A DNA stretch of 43,686 bases from a virus. Of this stretch, positions 14,379 through 21,257 are shown piece after piece. The first letter of the stretch is position 1, and each line of letters starts with the position of its first letter. The position numbers and the translations under genes are program-made. The notes below the pieces were generated by a model that was not told the DNA's origin, did no database searches, and worked only from the letters and a program-made list of their open reading frames with translations. The stretch is from positions 1 through 43,686 of the IMG/VR virus record IMGVR_UViG_3300049457_000038; one strand, given 5' to 3'.

Positions 14379-14761
14379 GCGAGGAGAAGCCCGTCGCCTT
14401 CGAGGGCTGGTGCATCCTCGAGCTTATGGGCCACCGCCGCCTCGGCGGCTACGTCACGGAGGCGGTGATCGCCGGCGCCGGCCTCATCCGCATCGACGTG
14501 CCTGGGTTGCGTCCCGGCGAAACGGCGGCCACGCAGTTCTACTCGCCGAGCGCGCTCTACTGCATCACGCCGACCACCGAGGCGATCGCCAGGGCACTGG
14601 CCGCGAAAGCCCAGCCGGAGCCGGTGCAACGGTGGGAGCTGCCCGCGTCGCCGGCGCGGGATATCCAGACAGTCGCCCCGAATGATCAGTTCGAGGACGA
14701 GGAGGACCAGGACGACGACGGCGAGGACGACGAGGAGGACGAGGAGGACGCCGAACTGTGA
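14375..14761 (+). CDS. Conserved phage protein with acidic tail
   Basis: 128 residues from GTG at 14375 (GTGA overlap). The core FEGWCILELMGHRRLGGYV and ATQFYSPSALYCITPTTE is a recurring phage signature of unknown function. Residues about 107-128 are nearly all Asp/Glu, a tail that could mimic DNA or bind a basic partner. Coupled to the next gene by GTGA. Confidence 0.75.
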   Translation: MSEEKPVAFEGWCILELMGHRRLGGYVTEAVIAGAGLIRIDVPGLRPGETAATQFYSPSALYCITPTTEAIARALAAKAQPEPVQRWELPASPARDIQTVAPNDQFEDEEDQDDDGEDDEEDEEDAEL

Positions 14762-14928
14762 TCACCTCGGCCGACCTGGAAGAGATGGAGCGGTGGGCGC
14801 GGGGTCGCGAGGGAGAACGGCCGCGGCGGGCGACCATGCAGCGAATCCTGGCGCTCGTCGCGGAGGTGCGACGGCTTCGGGCGCTGCTCGAGCTCGCGAA
14901 GCGGCGGCCCACAGGGCGGCTGCCGTGA
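14758..14928 (+). CDS. Small basic helical protein
   Basis: 56 residues from GTG at 14758 (GTGA overlap with the previous stop; its own stop overlaps the next GTG). Sequence is one long basic amphipathic helix by appearance (MQRILALVAEVRRLRALLEL). Function unknown. Confidence 0.55.
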   Translation: MITSADLEEMERWARGREGERPRRATMQRILALVAEVRRLRALLELAKRRPTGRLP

Positions 14929-15110
14929 GCGACGAGACGGCGATCCGCTCCATCTCCCGATCGCGGCTGCGTCTTCAGTGCGAGTGCGCCGAGGCGTGCT
15001 TGCATCATCCACCGAACCAGTGCAGCCGGGCGGGGACGCGCGGCACCAGCCTGCCAAAGGATCAGTTGATCCTGTGCAAACGCTGCCGGGAAGCACGACG
15101 GAGACGTTGA
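14925..15110 (+). CDS. Small zinc-binding-like protein
   Basis: 61 residues from GTG at 14925. Cys/His pattern CECAEACLHHPPNQC followed by LCKRC, consistent with a zinc finger; both ends are Arg-rich. It is located immediately before the resolvase gene and overlaps it by one base (TGATG). Confidence 0.6.
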   Translation: MSDETAIRSISRSRLRLQCECAEACLHHPPNQCSRAGTRGTSLPKDQLILCKRCREARRRR

Positions 15111-15619
15111 TGCCAATGAACCCTCTCACGATCACGGTCCCAGGCGAGCCCTGCGCCCAGGGCCGCCCAAAGGCCGCGCTCATCGCCGGCCGCGTGCGCG
15201 TCTACGACCCGCAGAAGAGCCGCTCCTGGAAGGGCGCCGCCCAGGTCCACTACCAGGAGGCCCTGGCGCGCGCGGGCCTGACCGCCCCAGCCTTCCACGG
15301 CGCGCTCGAGCTGCGCGTGCTCGCCGTGTTCACCTGCCCAAAGTCCCACTACCGGAAGCAGCCGGTCATGCGGCGCCCGAAGGCCGGCCGGCCTGATCCG
15401 GATAACCTCGCGAAGGCCTGTATGGACTCAGGTAATGGACTCCTCTGGGATGACGACGCGCAGATCGCCCGGCTCGTGGTGGAGAAATTCGTTGGGGCCC
15501 AGGGCGAGGGGCCCTTCGTAGAGCTCACGGTGCGCGAGCTGCTCGCCACGCAGCCGGCGGCGCCGGCGCAGGCCTCGCCGCTGGCCCTCTTCAGCGAGCT
15601 GGAGCCCACCCCGCGATGA
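15110..15619 (+). CDS. rusA: RusA-family Holliday junction resolvase
   Basis: 169 residues from ATG at 15110; ATG at 15116 is an alternative. RusA enzymes are homodimeric endonucleases that resolve four-way junctions. Family features: ITVPGEPCAQGRPKA at the start, KPDxDN-type GRPDPDNLAKACMDS with the metal-binding Asp pair, and LLWDDDAQIARL with the third Asp. Length is typical with a short Pro/Ala-rich tail. It can process intermediates from the recombination module or branches before packaging. Confidence 0.92.
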   Translation: MPMNPLTITVPGEPCAQGRPKAALIAGRVRVYDPQKSRSWKGAAQVHYQEALARAGLTAPAFHGALELRVLAVFTCPKSHYRKQPVMRRPKAGRPDPDNLAKACMDSGNGLLWDDDAQIARLVVEKFVGAQGEGPFVELTVRELLATQPAAPAQASPLALFSELEPTPR

Positions 15620-15813
15620 GACGGCTGGCCCCCCGGCAGGTCCGCACGCTCATCCTGGTGATCCTGCTCGCGCTCCTGGTCGGGTGCGCGCTGATCGAGA
15701 AGCTCCTCTGGGGGCCGAACACGGGGATGCGCGGTCCGTGGCCCGACGATCCGCCGCGCTCGCCGCAGCCGTGGGACGCGTCGCCGTCTCCATCGGCGTC
15801 ACCTTCGCCGTGA
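15616..15813 (+). CDS. Small putative lipoprotein
   Basis: 65 residues from ATG at 15616 (ATGA overlap). Arg-rich N-terminus, hydrophobic span LILVILLALLVG, then C24 in a LLVGC lipobox-like site. The mature part is Pro/Ser-rich. The last 76 bases also encode the start of the next gene in another frame. It resembles Rz1-type outer spanins in size and composition, but it is not beside the lysis genes, so that is only a possibility. Confidence 0.55.
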   Translation: MRRLAPRQVRTLILVILLALLVGCALIEKLLWGPNTGMRGPWPDDPPRSPQPWDASPSPSASPSP

Positions 15814-16100
15814 TAGCTGCGATGCTGCTCGCGGGAGCGCTGACGCTGCCCACTCCGGACCTGACCTGCCGCGTGAGAGACAAGACCGGCCATGTCGTTC
15901 GGAGTCGGGCGAGGCGACGGATGTTCCTGAAGATGATCGGCAGCGACGGCAATGGGATCGTCGTCAATCACATCGTGCCGCTACGATGCGGGGGATGTGA
16001 CCTTCCAAGTAACATGGAAGCGATGAGCGTCGCGGACTGGAAGAAGCGGACGGGGCCGGAGCGCACGGATTGCGGCCGGCATCCGGGCGGGAGCTGGTGA
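15738..16100 (+). CDS. Membrane-anchored HNH-like protein
   Basis: 120 residues from GTG at 15738; an in-frame GTG at 15684 is possible. Hydrophobic segment VSIGVTFAVIAAMLLAGAL at about 15-33, then a soluble domain with NHIVPLRCGGCDLPSNMEAM, which matches the DHIxPL-x-GG-x-D-x-x-x-N core of HNH nucleases. The usual Asp before His is Asn here, and the C-terminal His is in CGRH. DNA nicking is possible but the altered first residue raises doubt. Overlaps the lipoprotein gene out of frame. Confidence 0.6.
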   Translation: MARRSAALAAAVGRVAVSIGVTFAVIAAMLLAGALTLPTPDLTCRVRDKTGHVVRSRARRRMFLKMIGSDGNGIVVNHIVPLRCGGCDLPSNMEAMSVADWKKRTGPERTDCGRHPGGSW

Positions 16101-16384
16101 TGGCTCGATCGCCGAGAACCTTGATCCCCTGCCCGATCTGCGGGAGGGGCTACAACTGCGCGATCGGCATGCCGCCGGCGAAGATCATCTTCCGGCATCC
16201 TGACGCCCGCGAGTGCGTGAGGTCCTGCCCGCCGTGTTCCTGCTGTGGAGCCCCGATCGCCGAGGGCGCCGCCTGCAGGGAGTGCATCTCGCGCCACGAC
16301 TGCGACGCGGGAACGCGACACCCCGCCTGCCCGCCGGCGGACAGGCCGCGCCTGGCGCCCCCGGACTCGACGCCCAGGCCGTGA
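16100..16384 (+). CDS. Small multi-zinc-motif protein
   Basis: 94 residues from ATG at 16100 (TGATG overlap). CPICGRGYNC near the start and CPPCSCCGAPIAEGAACREC in the middle give two potential zinc sites, with further Cys/His after. The tail is Pro-rich. Function unknown. Confidence 0.65.
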   Translation: MARSPRTLIPCPICGRGYNCAIGMPPAKIIFRHPDARECVRSCPPCSCCGAPIAEGAACRECISRHDCDAGTRHPACPPADRPRLAPPDSTPRP

Positions 16385-16596
16385 GCGGCGGCAGCCCCCC
16401 GCCGCCGGCGCCCACGCGCGAGGAGCAGCTCGTCCAGCTTCTGCTCCGCCACATCGAGGCCGCTAAGGCGGCGCGCGGCCACGTCACGATCCTCCCCGAG
16501 ATCCAGATCTCAGACGGCGAGCTGCGCAGCTGCGAGATCAAGCACGTCGAACGCTGGCAGCCCGCCGTCACCCGCCGACGTACGTCAGCCCGCTAG
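16381..16596 (+). CDS. Small protein, last gene of early block
   Basis: 71 residues from GTG at 16381 (GTGA overlap). Proline-rich start, then EEQLVQLLLRHIEAAKAARG, a likely helix, and a short strand-rich end. Its last codons contain the GACGTACGTCA palindrome shared with the region before the RHH gene. Function unknown. Confidence 0.6.
   Translation: MSGGSPPPPAPTREEQLVQLLLRHIEAAKAARGHVTILPEIQISDGELRSCEIKHVERWQPAVTRRRTSAR
16577..16587. promoter_or_regulatory. Second copy of GACGTACGTCA palindrome
   Basis: Eleven bases identical to 2052-2062, upstream of the RHH-like regulator. Its place at the edge of the main regulatory region suggests an operator for the same protein. At 11 bases, a chance match in 43.7 kb is unlikely but not excluded. 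Confidence 0.4.
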
Positions 16597-16703
16597 CGCC
16601 ACCCGTAAGTCGCTACCAGCATAGCGGCTTACCGGCGACACCCCTACGCGGCTTGAATACGCTACGACTGTAGCGTATTATGTCTCTAGGAGGCCTCAAG
16701 GCC
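16591..16703 (+). promoter_or_regulatory. Operator cluster and promoter
   Basis: Two inverted repeats share the layout CGCTA-N6-TAGCG: 16611-16626, within the longer arms GTAAGTCGCTA and TAGCGGCTTAC (10 of 11 paired), and 16660-16675, within the perfect arms AATACGCTAC and GTAGCGTATT. Their centres are 49 bases apart. CGCTAGCG also occurs at 16591-16598. A sigma70-like promoter, TTGAAT at 16653-16658 and TATTAT at 16676-16681 with a 17-base spacer, overlaps the second repeat. AGGAGG at 16687-16692 serves the ATG at 16704. Binding would block RNA polymerase. Confidence 0.7.
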
Positions 16704-17147
16704 ATGGTAGATATCCTGGGAAGCTCAGTGATCGCCGCGTACGACGCAACGATGAGTCAGGACGCCCGGCGAGCGGCGATTGGCGTGGTCGTCGACAGCC
16801 GGAAGCTGCTCCTGGACCGAGTCGGGGAGATGACGAGCCAGCGCGCCACGCTAGTGAAGGCGCTGCGCTCGGCGGTGGCCTGGCTCGAGCTGCTCCTGCC
16901 GTTGAGCGACGTGCCCGAGATGGCCGCCCTGCGCCAGACGCTGGCGGAGGCGGAGGCGGGGATGCAGCCCGCCCAGGGATTCGCCATGGTCAGCCACGGC
17001 ATCTGCACGCCGTGCGTCGAGCGTCTCTATCCCCAGCAGGCGGCGAAGGTGCGGGCCTCCAAGGATTCGGTCAAGGACCCGGTCTCGGTCACCGGCGTCC
17101 TTGGTATCCTTCGCATCTGTTGCGGGTGCGGAGTGCAACTCGCGTAG
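16704..17147 (+). CDS. Regulated protein with SHGICxxC and CxGC motifs
   Basis: 147 residues from ATG at 16704, chosen over ATG at 16680 because AGGAGG lies 11 bases upstream and the -10 box would overlap the earlier start. The N-terminal two thirds is helical (SRKLLLDRVGEMTSQRATLV, VAWLELLLPL). The C-terminus has VSHGICTPCVERLYPQ, a motif otherwise common at the end of some PAS or response-regulator proteins, and ICCGCGVQL. Probably zinc-binding. First gene after the operator cluster; role unknown. Confidence 0.7.
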   Translation: MVDILGSSVIAAYDATMSQDARRAAIGVVVDSRKLLLDRVGEMTSQRATLVKALRSAVAWLELLLPLSDVPEMAALRQTLAEAEAGMQPAQGFAMVSHGICTPCVERLYPQQAAKVRASKDSVKDPVSVTGVLGILRICCGCGVQLA

Positions 17148-17155
17148 CGTATTAT
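17144..17155 (+). promoter_or_regulatory. Repeated GTAGCGTATTAT element
   Basis: Identical over 12 bases to 16670-16681, which contains the -10 box of the upstream promoter. Here it lies 4 bases before the ATG at 17160, so transcription from it would give a nearly leaderless message. No good -35 was seen. It may be an operator half-site or a second promoter. Confidence 0.5.
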
Positions 17156-17159
17156 CCCG

Positions 17160-17345
17160 ATGTTGAGCTACCGCCGTGTCGTGCGGACGGTCTACAACTG
17201 CATCTGCGAGCGCTGCGGGCGCCGGTTCGATGCGAAGAAGCCGCCCGAGTCCTGCCCGAGCTGCAAGTCGAAATCATGGAACATCCGGCCGGGCGCGGTC
17301 CCCCTCGGCCGGCCGCCATTGACACGGCGGTCCCGCAAGGCGTAG
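17160..17345 (+). CDS. Zinc-ribbon protein
   Basis: 61 residues from ATG at 17160. YNCICERCGRRFDAKKPPES then CPSCKSKSWN form a clear four-Cys zinc ribbon (C-x2-C...C-x2-C) with a tryptophan after it, a widespread type of small protein. The rest is a short basic tail ending PPLTRRSRKA. It directly follows the repeated GTAGCGTATTAT element. Confidence 0.8.
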   Translation: MLSYRRVVRTVYNCICERCGRRFDAKKPPESCPSCKSKSWNIRPGAVPLGRPPLTRRSRKA

Positions 17346-17456
17346 CTTCTTGAGTACGTGTGCCTCGCCGCGCACAGCCCTGAACGGGCGCGGCTGTAAG
17401 GCTGGGGTTTCGGGACCACCTCGCCCCCCAGGCGGCACCCCTGAGGAGGGGTGCTT
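17346..17456 (+). promoter_or_regulatory. Leader of the endolysin gene with RBS hairpin
   Basis: Non-coding leader. ACAGCC at 17374-17379 pairs with GGCTGT at 17392-17397. GCACCCCT at 17435-17442 and AGGGGTGC at 17447-17454 form a perfect 8-bp hairpin around GAGG. The Shine-Dalgarno sequence GAGGAGGGG at 17443-17451 lies in the loop and 3' strand, so translation of the lytic enzyme may be held back when the hairpin forms. Confidence 0.6.
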
Positions 17457-18110
17457 GTGGCTCGCGAAATCCTCCCGATCCCGCCCCCGACCGTCCGATG
17501 GCGCCCGGCCATCGAGGGCATGGTTCGTGTCTCCGGCCTCCCCTCCTGGAGCTATCGGGGACAGCTCTATGCCGCCGCCGCCTGGTTTGAGGGTCTCGTC
17601 TACCAGGAATCTGTCGGTGAGCCGCGCGCCCGGCGCTACGAGCCGCACCAGGACCGCGCCTCCAGAATGGATGCGCCTGCCGATCCCGACGTCTGTGATC
17701 ACGACGATGGTGAGCTCGAGGACGACGCGAGCTATGGGCTGTGCCAGATCATGGGCTACACGGCCCGCTCCCTGGTCGGCGTCGACAAGGTCACGCTGCA
17801 CGGCGGGAAGCTGGCGGTCACGGACACCGGCGCCTACCCGCCGATGCGCTTCGGCTGGCTCTTCCGTCCGCTTACCAACCTGAGCTTCGGCCTTCGGCTC
17901 CTGCACGAGGAGCTACAGGCCGTCCAGCGCGACGTCGGGCGGACGGTACTCTCACCCGGCGACGAGATCGCCCGCGCGCTTTGCCGGTACAACGGCGGGC
18001 CCACGGGCGACAACCTGGTCGACGGAGATCTGCGTCTGCGCGCCTATGCGGACCGGGTGGCCGCGCGCGCCGCGCTGGTGCGTGCTGATCGTTCATGGAT
18101 GGTTCACTGA
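17457..18110 (+). CDS. Lytic transglycosylase-like endolysin
   Basis: 217 residues from GTG at 17457, six bases after GAGGAGGGG; GTG at 17451 is an alternative. SLT-type enzymes cleave the glycan chains of peptidoglycan. Family features: catalytic E51 in VYQES, SYGLCQIMG (92-100), NLSFGLRLL (141-149) and ALCRYNGG (174-181). No signal peptide is evident, so release would need a holin. First gene of the presumed lysis region. A virion-associated role is less likely given its place. Confidence 0.82.
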   Translation: MAREILPIPPPTVRWRPAIEGMVRVSGLPSWSYRGQLYAAAAWFEGLVYQESVGEPRARRYEPHQDRASRMDAPADPDVCDHDDGELEDDASYGLCQIMGYTARSLVGVDKVTLHGGKLAVTDTGAYPPMRFGWLFRPLTNLSFGLRLLHEELQAVQRDVGRTVLSPGDEIARALCRYNGGPTGDNLVDGDLRLRAYADRVAARAALVRADRSWMVH

Positions 18111-18126
18111 TAAGAGGGAAATTGGA

Positions 18127-18837
18127 ATGGCTGATCTGAGCGTAGTCGCACCGAAGGTGCAGGCGCTGACGGGCATCGAAGACATCGGCAAGGTCGTCCA
18201 GGTCTACACCCAGAACAAGGGCTTCTTCGACATGCTCTTCGGCCTTGTGAAGGGCTGGCTCGCGCACCGAAGCGACCCGGCCACCGTTCCCGCGCCCCCG
18301 CCGGTGACGCTCACGCCGCCTCCAGTGGTGATCCCGCCCCCGGTCAGCGCGCCTGTCGTACCAGGCACCGTCGACGACGTGAAGCGGCTTCAGGCGAGGC
18401 TCGCGTTCGTGGAGAAGGCGCGGCGCAACGCCGTGAGCGGGCAGCGTGGCGAGCTGGAGGACCTGCCGCGGTTCACGGAGATCCTGGCCGGAGCGAACAT
18501 CGATGACGGGTCCTGGCTCCACACGGACTGCACTCCGTTCGCGGATAGCGGGACGGAGATCGCCCCGGACGATCCGCGTTGGCCGACCCTCAACCACTCT
18601 TTCCCCAACGGAAACGTGGTGTTCCCGTACTACCGCTTCAACGGCAAGCTCACCAAGATCACCGAGGGAGATCACGGAAGCGGCGAAGTCGAGCCCGGCT
18701 CTTTCGCCGACGATCAGGGCTGCACGGTGACCTACAAGATCAACGGGAAGGGAAAGTTCGAGTTCGGCTACCTGGCCCGCCGGCACGACGGGACGCTCGT
18801 GGATAGCGGCCTGGTCGGGCCGTTCAACGTGGCCTGA
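18127..18837 (+). CDS. Hypothetical protein of the lysis region
   Basis: 236 residues from ATG at 18127 with AAGAGGGAAA upstream. Helical head (QALTGIEDIGKVVQVYTQNK, FFDMLFGLVKGWLAH), a Pro/Val linker at about 57-80, and a beta-rich C-terminal domain (TYKINGKGKFEFGYLAR). The head could be membrane-associated. No family recognised. TGATG overlap with the next gene. Confidence 0.65.
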   Translation: MADLSVVAPKVQALTGIEDIGKVVQVYTQNKGFFDMLFGLVKGWLAHRSDPATVPAPPPVTLTPPPVVIPPPVSAPVVPGTVDDVKRLQARLAFVEKARRNAVSGQRGELEDLPRFTEILAGANIDDGSWLHTDCTPFADSGTEIAPDDPRWPTLNHSFPNGNVVFPYYRFNGKLTKITEGDHGSGEVEPGSFADDQGCTVTYKINGKGKFEFGYLARRHDGTLVDSGLVGPFNVA

Positions 18838-19259
18838 TGCGATCGAAGGCCGTCTACATCAACACGCTGGACATCGAGGCGTTGCCCGGCGCCGCCGCCA
18901 AGAAGCTGGTCGAGATCCCGATCCCTGCCGCCTCCATGCTCGGCGCCTGGAAGCTCGGGATCGACACCGAGGAGGCGGACACCGAGGGAATCCGGATCGT
19001 CGCCATGCTGCAGGTCGGGCCCGAGGGATGCGCCGACGACCCGCCGGCGGCCGCGATCACCGAGATCCTGGACTCGTTCCTCTTTCGGGCGGGGCGAGCT
19101 CTCCAGGCCCCACCCTTCACCCTGCCAGCGCCGTACGAGTTCGAGCCCGACGAGCGGCTCTACCTGTTTCTGAAGCTCACCAACCGAACGGCCGAACCCG
19201 TGAAGGCCAGGGCCAACGTATACGCGTACTTCGTGTCTCTCGAGGGAGGTGATGCGTGA
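18837..19259 (+). CDS. Hypothetical beta-rich protein
   Basis: 140 residues from ATG at 18837. Alternating strands are suggested (AVYINTLDIEALPG, IRIVAMLQVGPEG, RLYLFLKLTNRTAEPVKARA), consistent with a jelly-roll-like fold. Function unknown. Stop overlaps the next GTG, linking it to the small membrane protein. Confidence 0.6.
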   Translation: MRSKAVYINTLDIEALPGAAAKKLVEIPIPAASMLGAWKLGIDTEEADTEGIRIVAMLQVGPEGCADDPPAAAITEILDSFLFRAGRALQAPPFTLPAPYEFEPDERLYLFLKLTNRTAEPVKARANVYAYFVSLEGGDA

Positions 19260-19393
19260 CGATCGTCTGTTGGCTCTGGGTGGCTGGTTGCATCGGAATC
19301 ATCGTGTCGGCCATCTGGTCGAGGTGCCCGTTGTGGGTACCGTGTCTCTTACTGGGCCTCGCCGGCCTGCTCGGATGCGTACCGCTGCGGTGA
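19256..19393 (+). CDS. 45-residue membrane protein, possible holin partner
   Basis: Starts GTG at 19256 with GGGAGGTGA upstream. Nearly all hydrophobic: VCWLWVAGCIGIIVSAIW, a short polar turn, then PCLLLGLAGLLGC, suggesting two membrane segments or a lipobox-like end. Lies between structural-looking lysis-region proteins and a coiled-coil membrane protein. Could be part of the holin or spanin set; unproven. Confidence 0.55.
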   Translation: MTIVCWLWVAGCIGIIVSAIWSRCPLWVPCLLLGLAGLLGCVPLR

Positions 19394-19797
19394 GCGATGC
19401 CTTCTGGAACTACCTTTTCGCCGCTCTTCCCGGTACCCTGGCCGCCTTGGCTGCGCTCTACGCCACGATCCAGAACGGCCTCAAGATCAAGAACGAGGTC
19501 GTCCCGCAGATCGCAGCGCTCAAGAACGAGGTCGTCCCGCAGATCGCAGCGAACGTGTTCGAGCTGAAGGAGAAGGTCAACGGCCAGACCCACGCCCTCA
19601 TCACCGCGAAGGAGGACATCGCTCGCGCGGTTGGCGAATTGGCCGGCAAGGCGCTCGGGAAGGAGGAGGCCAGGAGCGAGGCAGCTGTGCTCGTCGTGGC
19701 TGTCGCGGACAAGCAAGCGGCCGACCAGGCGCTACGCGCGGAAGGCCTCGCCCAGGGGCATTCGGGCACCAGGCGTGACGACGTGAAGGAGGGCTGA
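19390..19797 (+). CDS. Holin-like membrane/coiled-coil protein
   Basis: 135 residues from GTG at 19390 (GTGA overlap). One N-terminal membrane segment, FAALPGTLAALAALYATI, followed by a long coiled coil with an exact 11-residue duplication (KNEVVPQIAA twice) and an Ala/Glu-rich tail. This layout occurs in phage holin/antiholin and spanin-like proteins. Placed after the endolysin and before the packaging genes, so a lysis role is likely. Confidence 0.6.
   Translation: MSDAFWNYLFAALPGTLAALAALYATIQNGLKIKNEVVPQIAALKNEVVPQIAANVFELKEKVNGQTHALITAKEDIARAVGELAGKALGKEEARSEAAVLVVAVADKQAADQALRAEGLAQGHSGTRRDDVKEG
19487..19551. repeat. 33-base tandem duplication
   Basis: Two 32-base copies start at 19487 and 19520, with a period of 33 and identical over the copy. 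They encode the repeated KNEVVPQIAA in the holin-like protein and keep the frame. The identity suggests a recent duplication that lengthens the coiled coil. Confidence 0.85.
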
Positions 19798-19853
19798 TGC
19801 CCCTCTCTGCACCCCACCCCCGCCCAGCGCCAGGCTGTGCCGCCCGTGCATGA
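19797..19853 (+). CDS. 18-residue leader peptide before terS
   Basis: ATG at 19797, overlapping the previous stop (TGATG) and preceded by a strong AAGGAGGG. It encodes MPLSAPHPRPAPGCAARA and stops in an ATGA overlap with the small terminase start at 19850, which itself has no ribosome binding site. It probably couples translation of the terminase gene to the upstream gene. Confidence 0.45.
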   Translation: MPLSAPHPRPAPGCAARA

Positions 19854-20449
19854 AGGCCCGAACACGGAAGACCAAACGGCGCAAGCCAAGGGGGCGCGCT
19901 CCGAGGGTACCCACGGCTGCCCCCCCACAGGTCGTCTCAAGCAAGGGCGGTGCACCACGGAGGCCCATCGACCTCGGGGAGGTCACACGTCTCAGCCGCT
20001 TGGGCATGTGGAAGGCAGCCTCCATCGCTCGTGTGATGGGCATACCGAAGACCACCTTCACCGATGCTGCCCATGGGGAAGAGGTACGGGAGGCTATCGA
20101 GCACGGCAGGGCGCTGTTCGAGCAGGACGCATTCGAGGCCTACGACAGGGCGCTCAAGGGCGGGAAGGTGGACAAGGCCGTGTTCATCCTCGCCATCTTC
20201 AAGGTGAAACAGGTAGGGTGGACGGACAAGCAGCAGATCATTGGTCAGGGCTCAGGGATCGACACTACAGGGGCACGAGAGCGACTCAAGGAGCTGATCG
20301 GACGGAAGCGGAAGCTCATGGCTGATGGGGGCGAGGTCTCAGACCCGGGGGCGGTATCGAACTCCAAAGAGGGGGGTGGGGGGTCTCCTTCTGAGGCGGC
20401 CGGTTCGCGTACGTCTGGGTCGGAAAAAAGGACTGATGACTCTCCGTAG
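19850..20449 (+). CDS. Probable small terminase subunit
   Basis: 199 residues from ATG at 19850. Basic N-terminus (KARTRKTKRRKPRGR), then an HTH-like region WKAASIARVMGIPKTTFTDA and a helix EAIEHGRALFEQDAFEAYDR typical of phage small terminases, which recognise the packaging site and form a ring. Low-complexity C-terminal tail. It lies upstream of terL but separated by a methyltransferase-like gene. The assignment rests on these features and position. Confidence 0.65.
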   Translation: MKARTRKTKRRKPRGRAPRVPTAAPPQVVSSKGGAPRRPIDLGEVTRLSRLGMWKAASIARVMGIPKTTFTDAAHGEEVREAIEHGRALFEQDAFEAYDRALKGGKVDKAVFILAIFKVKQVGWTDKQQIIGQGSGIDTTGARERLKELIGRKRKLMADGGEVSDPGAVSNSKEGGGGSPSEAAGSRTSGSEKRTDDSP

Positions 20450-21257
20450 AGGTCCGCGTGACGGCTACGACGCCGGGATCAAGCGCCAATATCGGCGCGA
20501 CGTGTGGGCGCAGTTCCGTCGTCACTGCCCGGTACCGATGCGAGACGCCCGAGTCTTCATGCTTCCCTCCAGCGAGGGGGACGAGATCGAGGTCGCGAAG
20601 AGCCACGGGGCTCTCGAGAGAAACATCCATATCTGCGACTCCAACCCGGCTATAGTCGCCGTACTCAAGCGACGTTTCCGGGCCTGCGTCTCCCACGGGA
20701 TCCCGGCGGAACGAGCGCTCGACAAGCCGGGCGCTCGATACCACCTCATCAATCTCGATGTGTGCCAGACCGCGCTCTTTGCAGGTACCGGCGGTGCTGA
20801 AAGGGCGGCCTATGGGGCGCTCTGCACGGGTGGCGTCTTGGCCGTGACCTGGCAGAAGGGGCGAGATCGTGAAATGGCGTACTTGGCAAGGCTTTCGGCG
20901 GCGGCCGGAAGCGAGGTATCGCGCCTTTCCTGGCTGGGCCGGTTTCTTTCCGCGACTCACGCCGTCGGCGGAAAGGGTGACGGCACTCTCCGTCGACTCT
21001 ACCTCGTGAGACACAATCAATACCGTCTCGGCGCCGTGCCCATGGAGTGGGCCGCGTGGGTCTCGCGTGTAGATGGTGCGCTAAGTCCGGCCGACCTGAA
21101 ACTGGAGAACGCCGAACTGGGACTGTCACTGATGTCGCTGGCCGTAGTGAAGGAGTGCATCAAGAGAGAGCGGGCGGGAGATACGTCGTCCCCACTGACT
21201 ATCGCAGATCAGGTCCTGGATGACGGCTCATGGAAGGGCCACCTGTGGGAACGCTGA
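20436..21257 (+). CDS. Methyltransferase-like Rossmann protein
   Basis: 273 residues from ATG at 20436, overlapping the previous gene by 14 bases. VFMLPSSEGDEIEVA (40-54), HICDSNPAIVAVLKRRF with D68, and YHLINLDVCQ with D108 resemble motifs I, II and IV of class I SAM-dependent methyltransferases. No DPPY or Pro-Cys catalytic motif was seen, so the substrate (DNA, RNA or protein) is unclear. It is unusual between the terminase subunits, and its DNA looks slightly less GC-rich than its neighbours. Confidence 0.55.
   Translation: MTLRRGPRDGYDAGIKRQYRRDVWAQFRRHCPVPMRDARVFMLPSSEGDEIEVAKSHGALERNIHICDSNPAIVAVLKRRFRACVSHGIPAERALDKPGARYHLINLDVCQTALFAGTGGAERAAYGALCTGGVLAVTWQKGRDREMAYLARLSAAAGSEVSRLSWLGRFLSATHAVGGKGDGTLRRLYLVRHNQYRLGAVPMEWAAWVSRVDGALSPADLKLENAELGLSLMSLAVVKECIKRERAGDTSSPLTIADQVLDDGSWKGHLWER

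Noticed and set aside
19487-19551. CRISPR-like or iteron array.
   Set aside because: Only two in-frame copies in a coiled-coil coding region; no CRISPR array was seen anywhere in the window.
20436-21257. A DNA adenine or cytosine methylase.
   Set aside because: No DPPY or Pro-Cys motif; kept as methyltransferase-like only.
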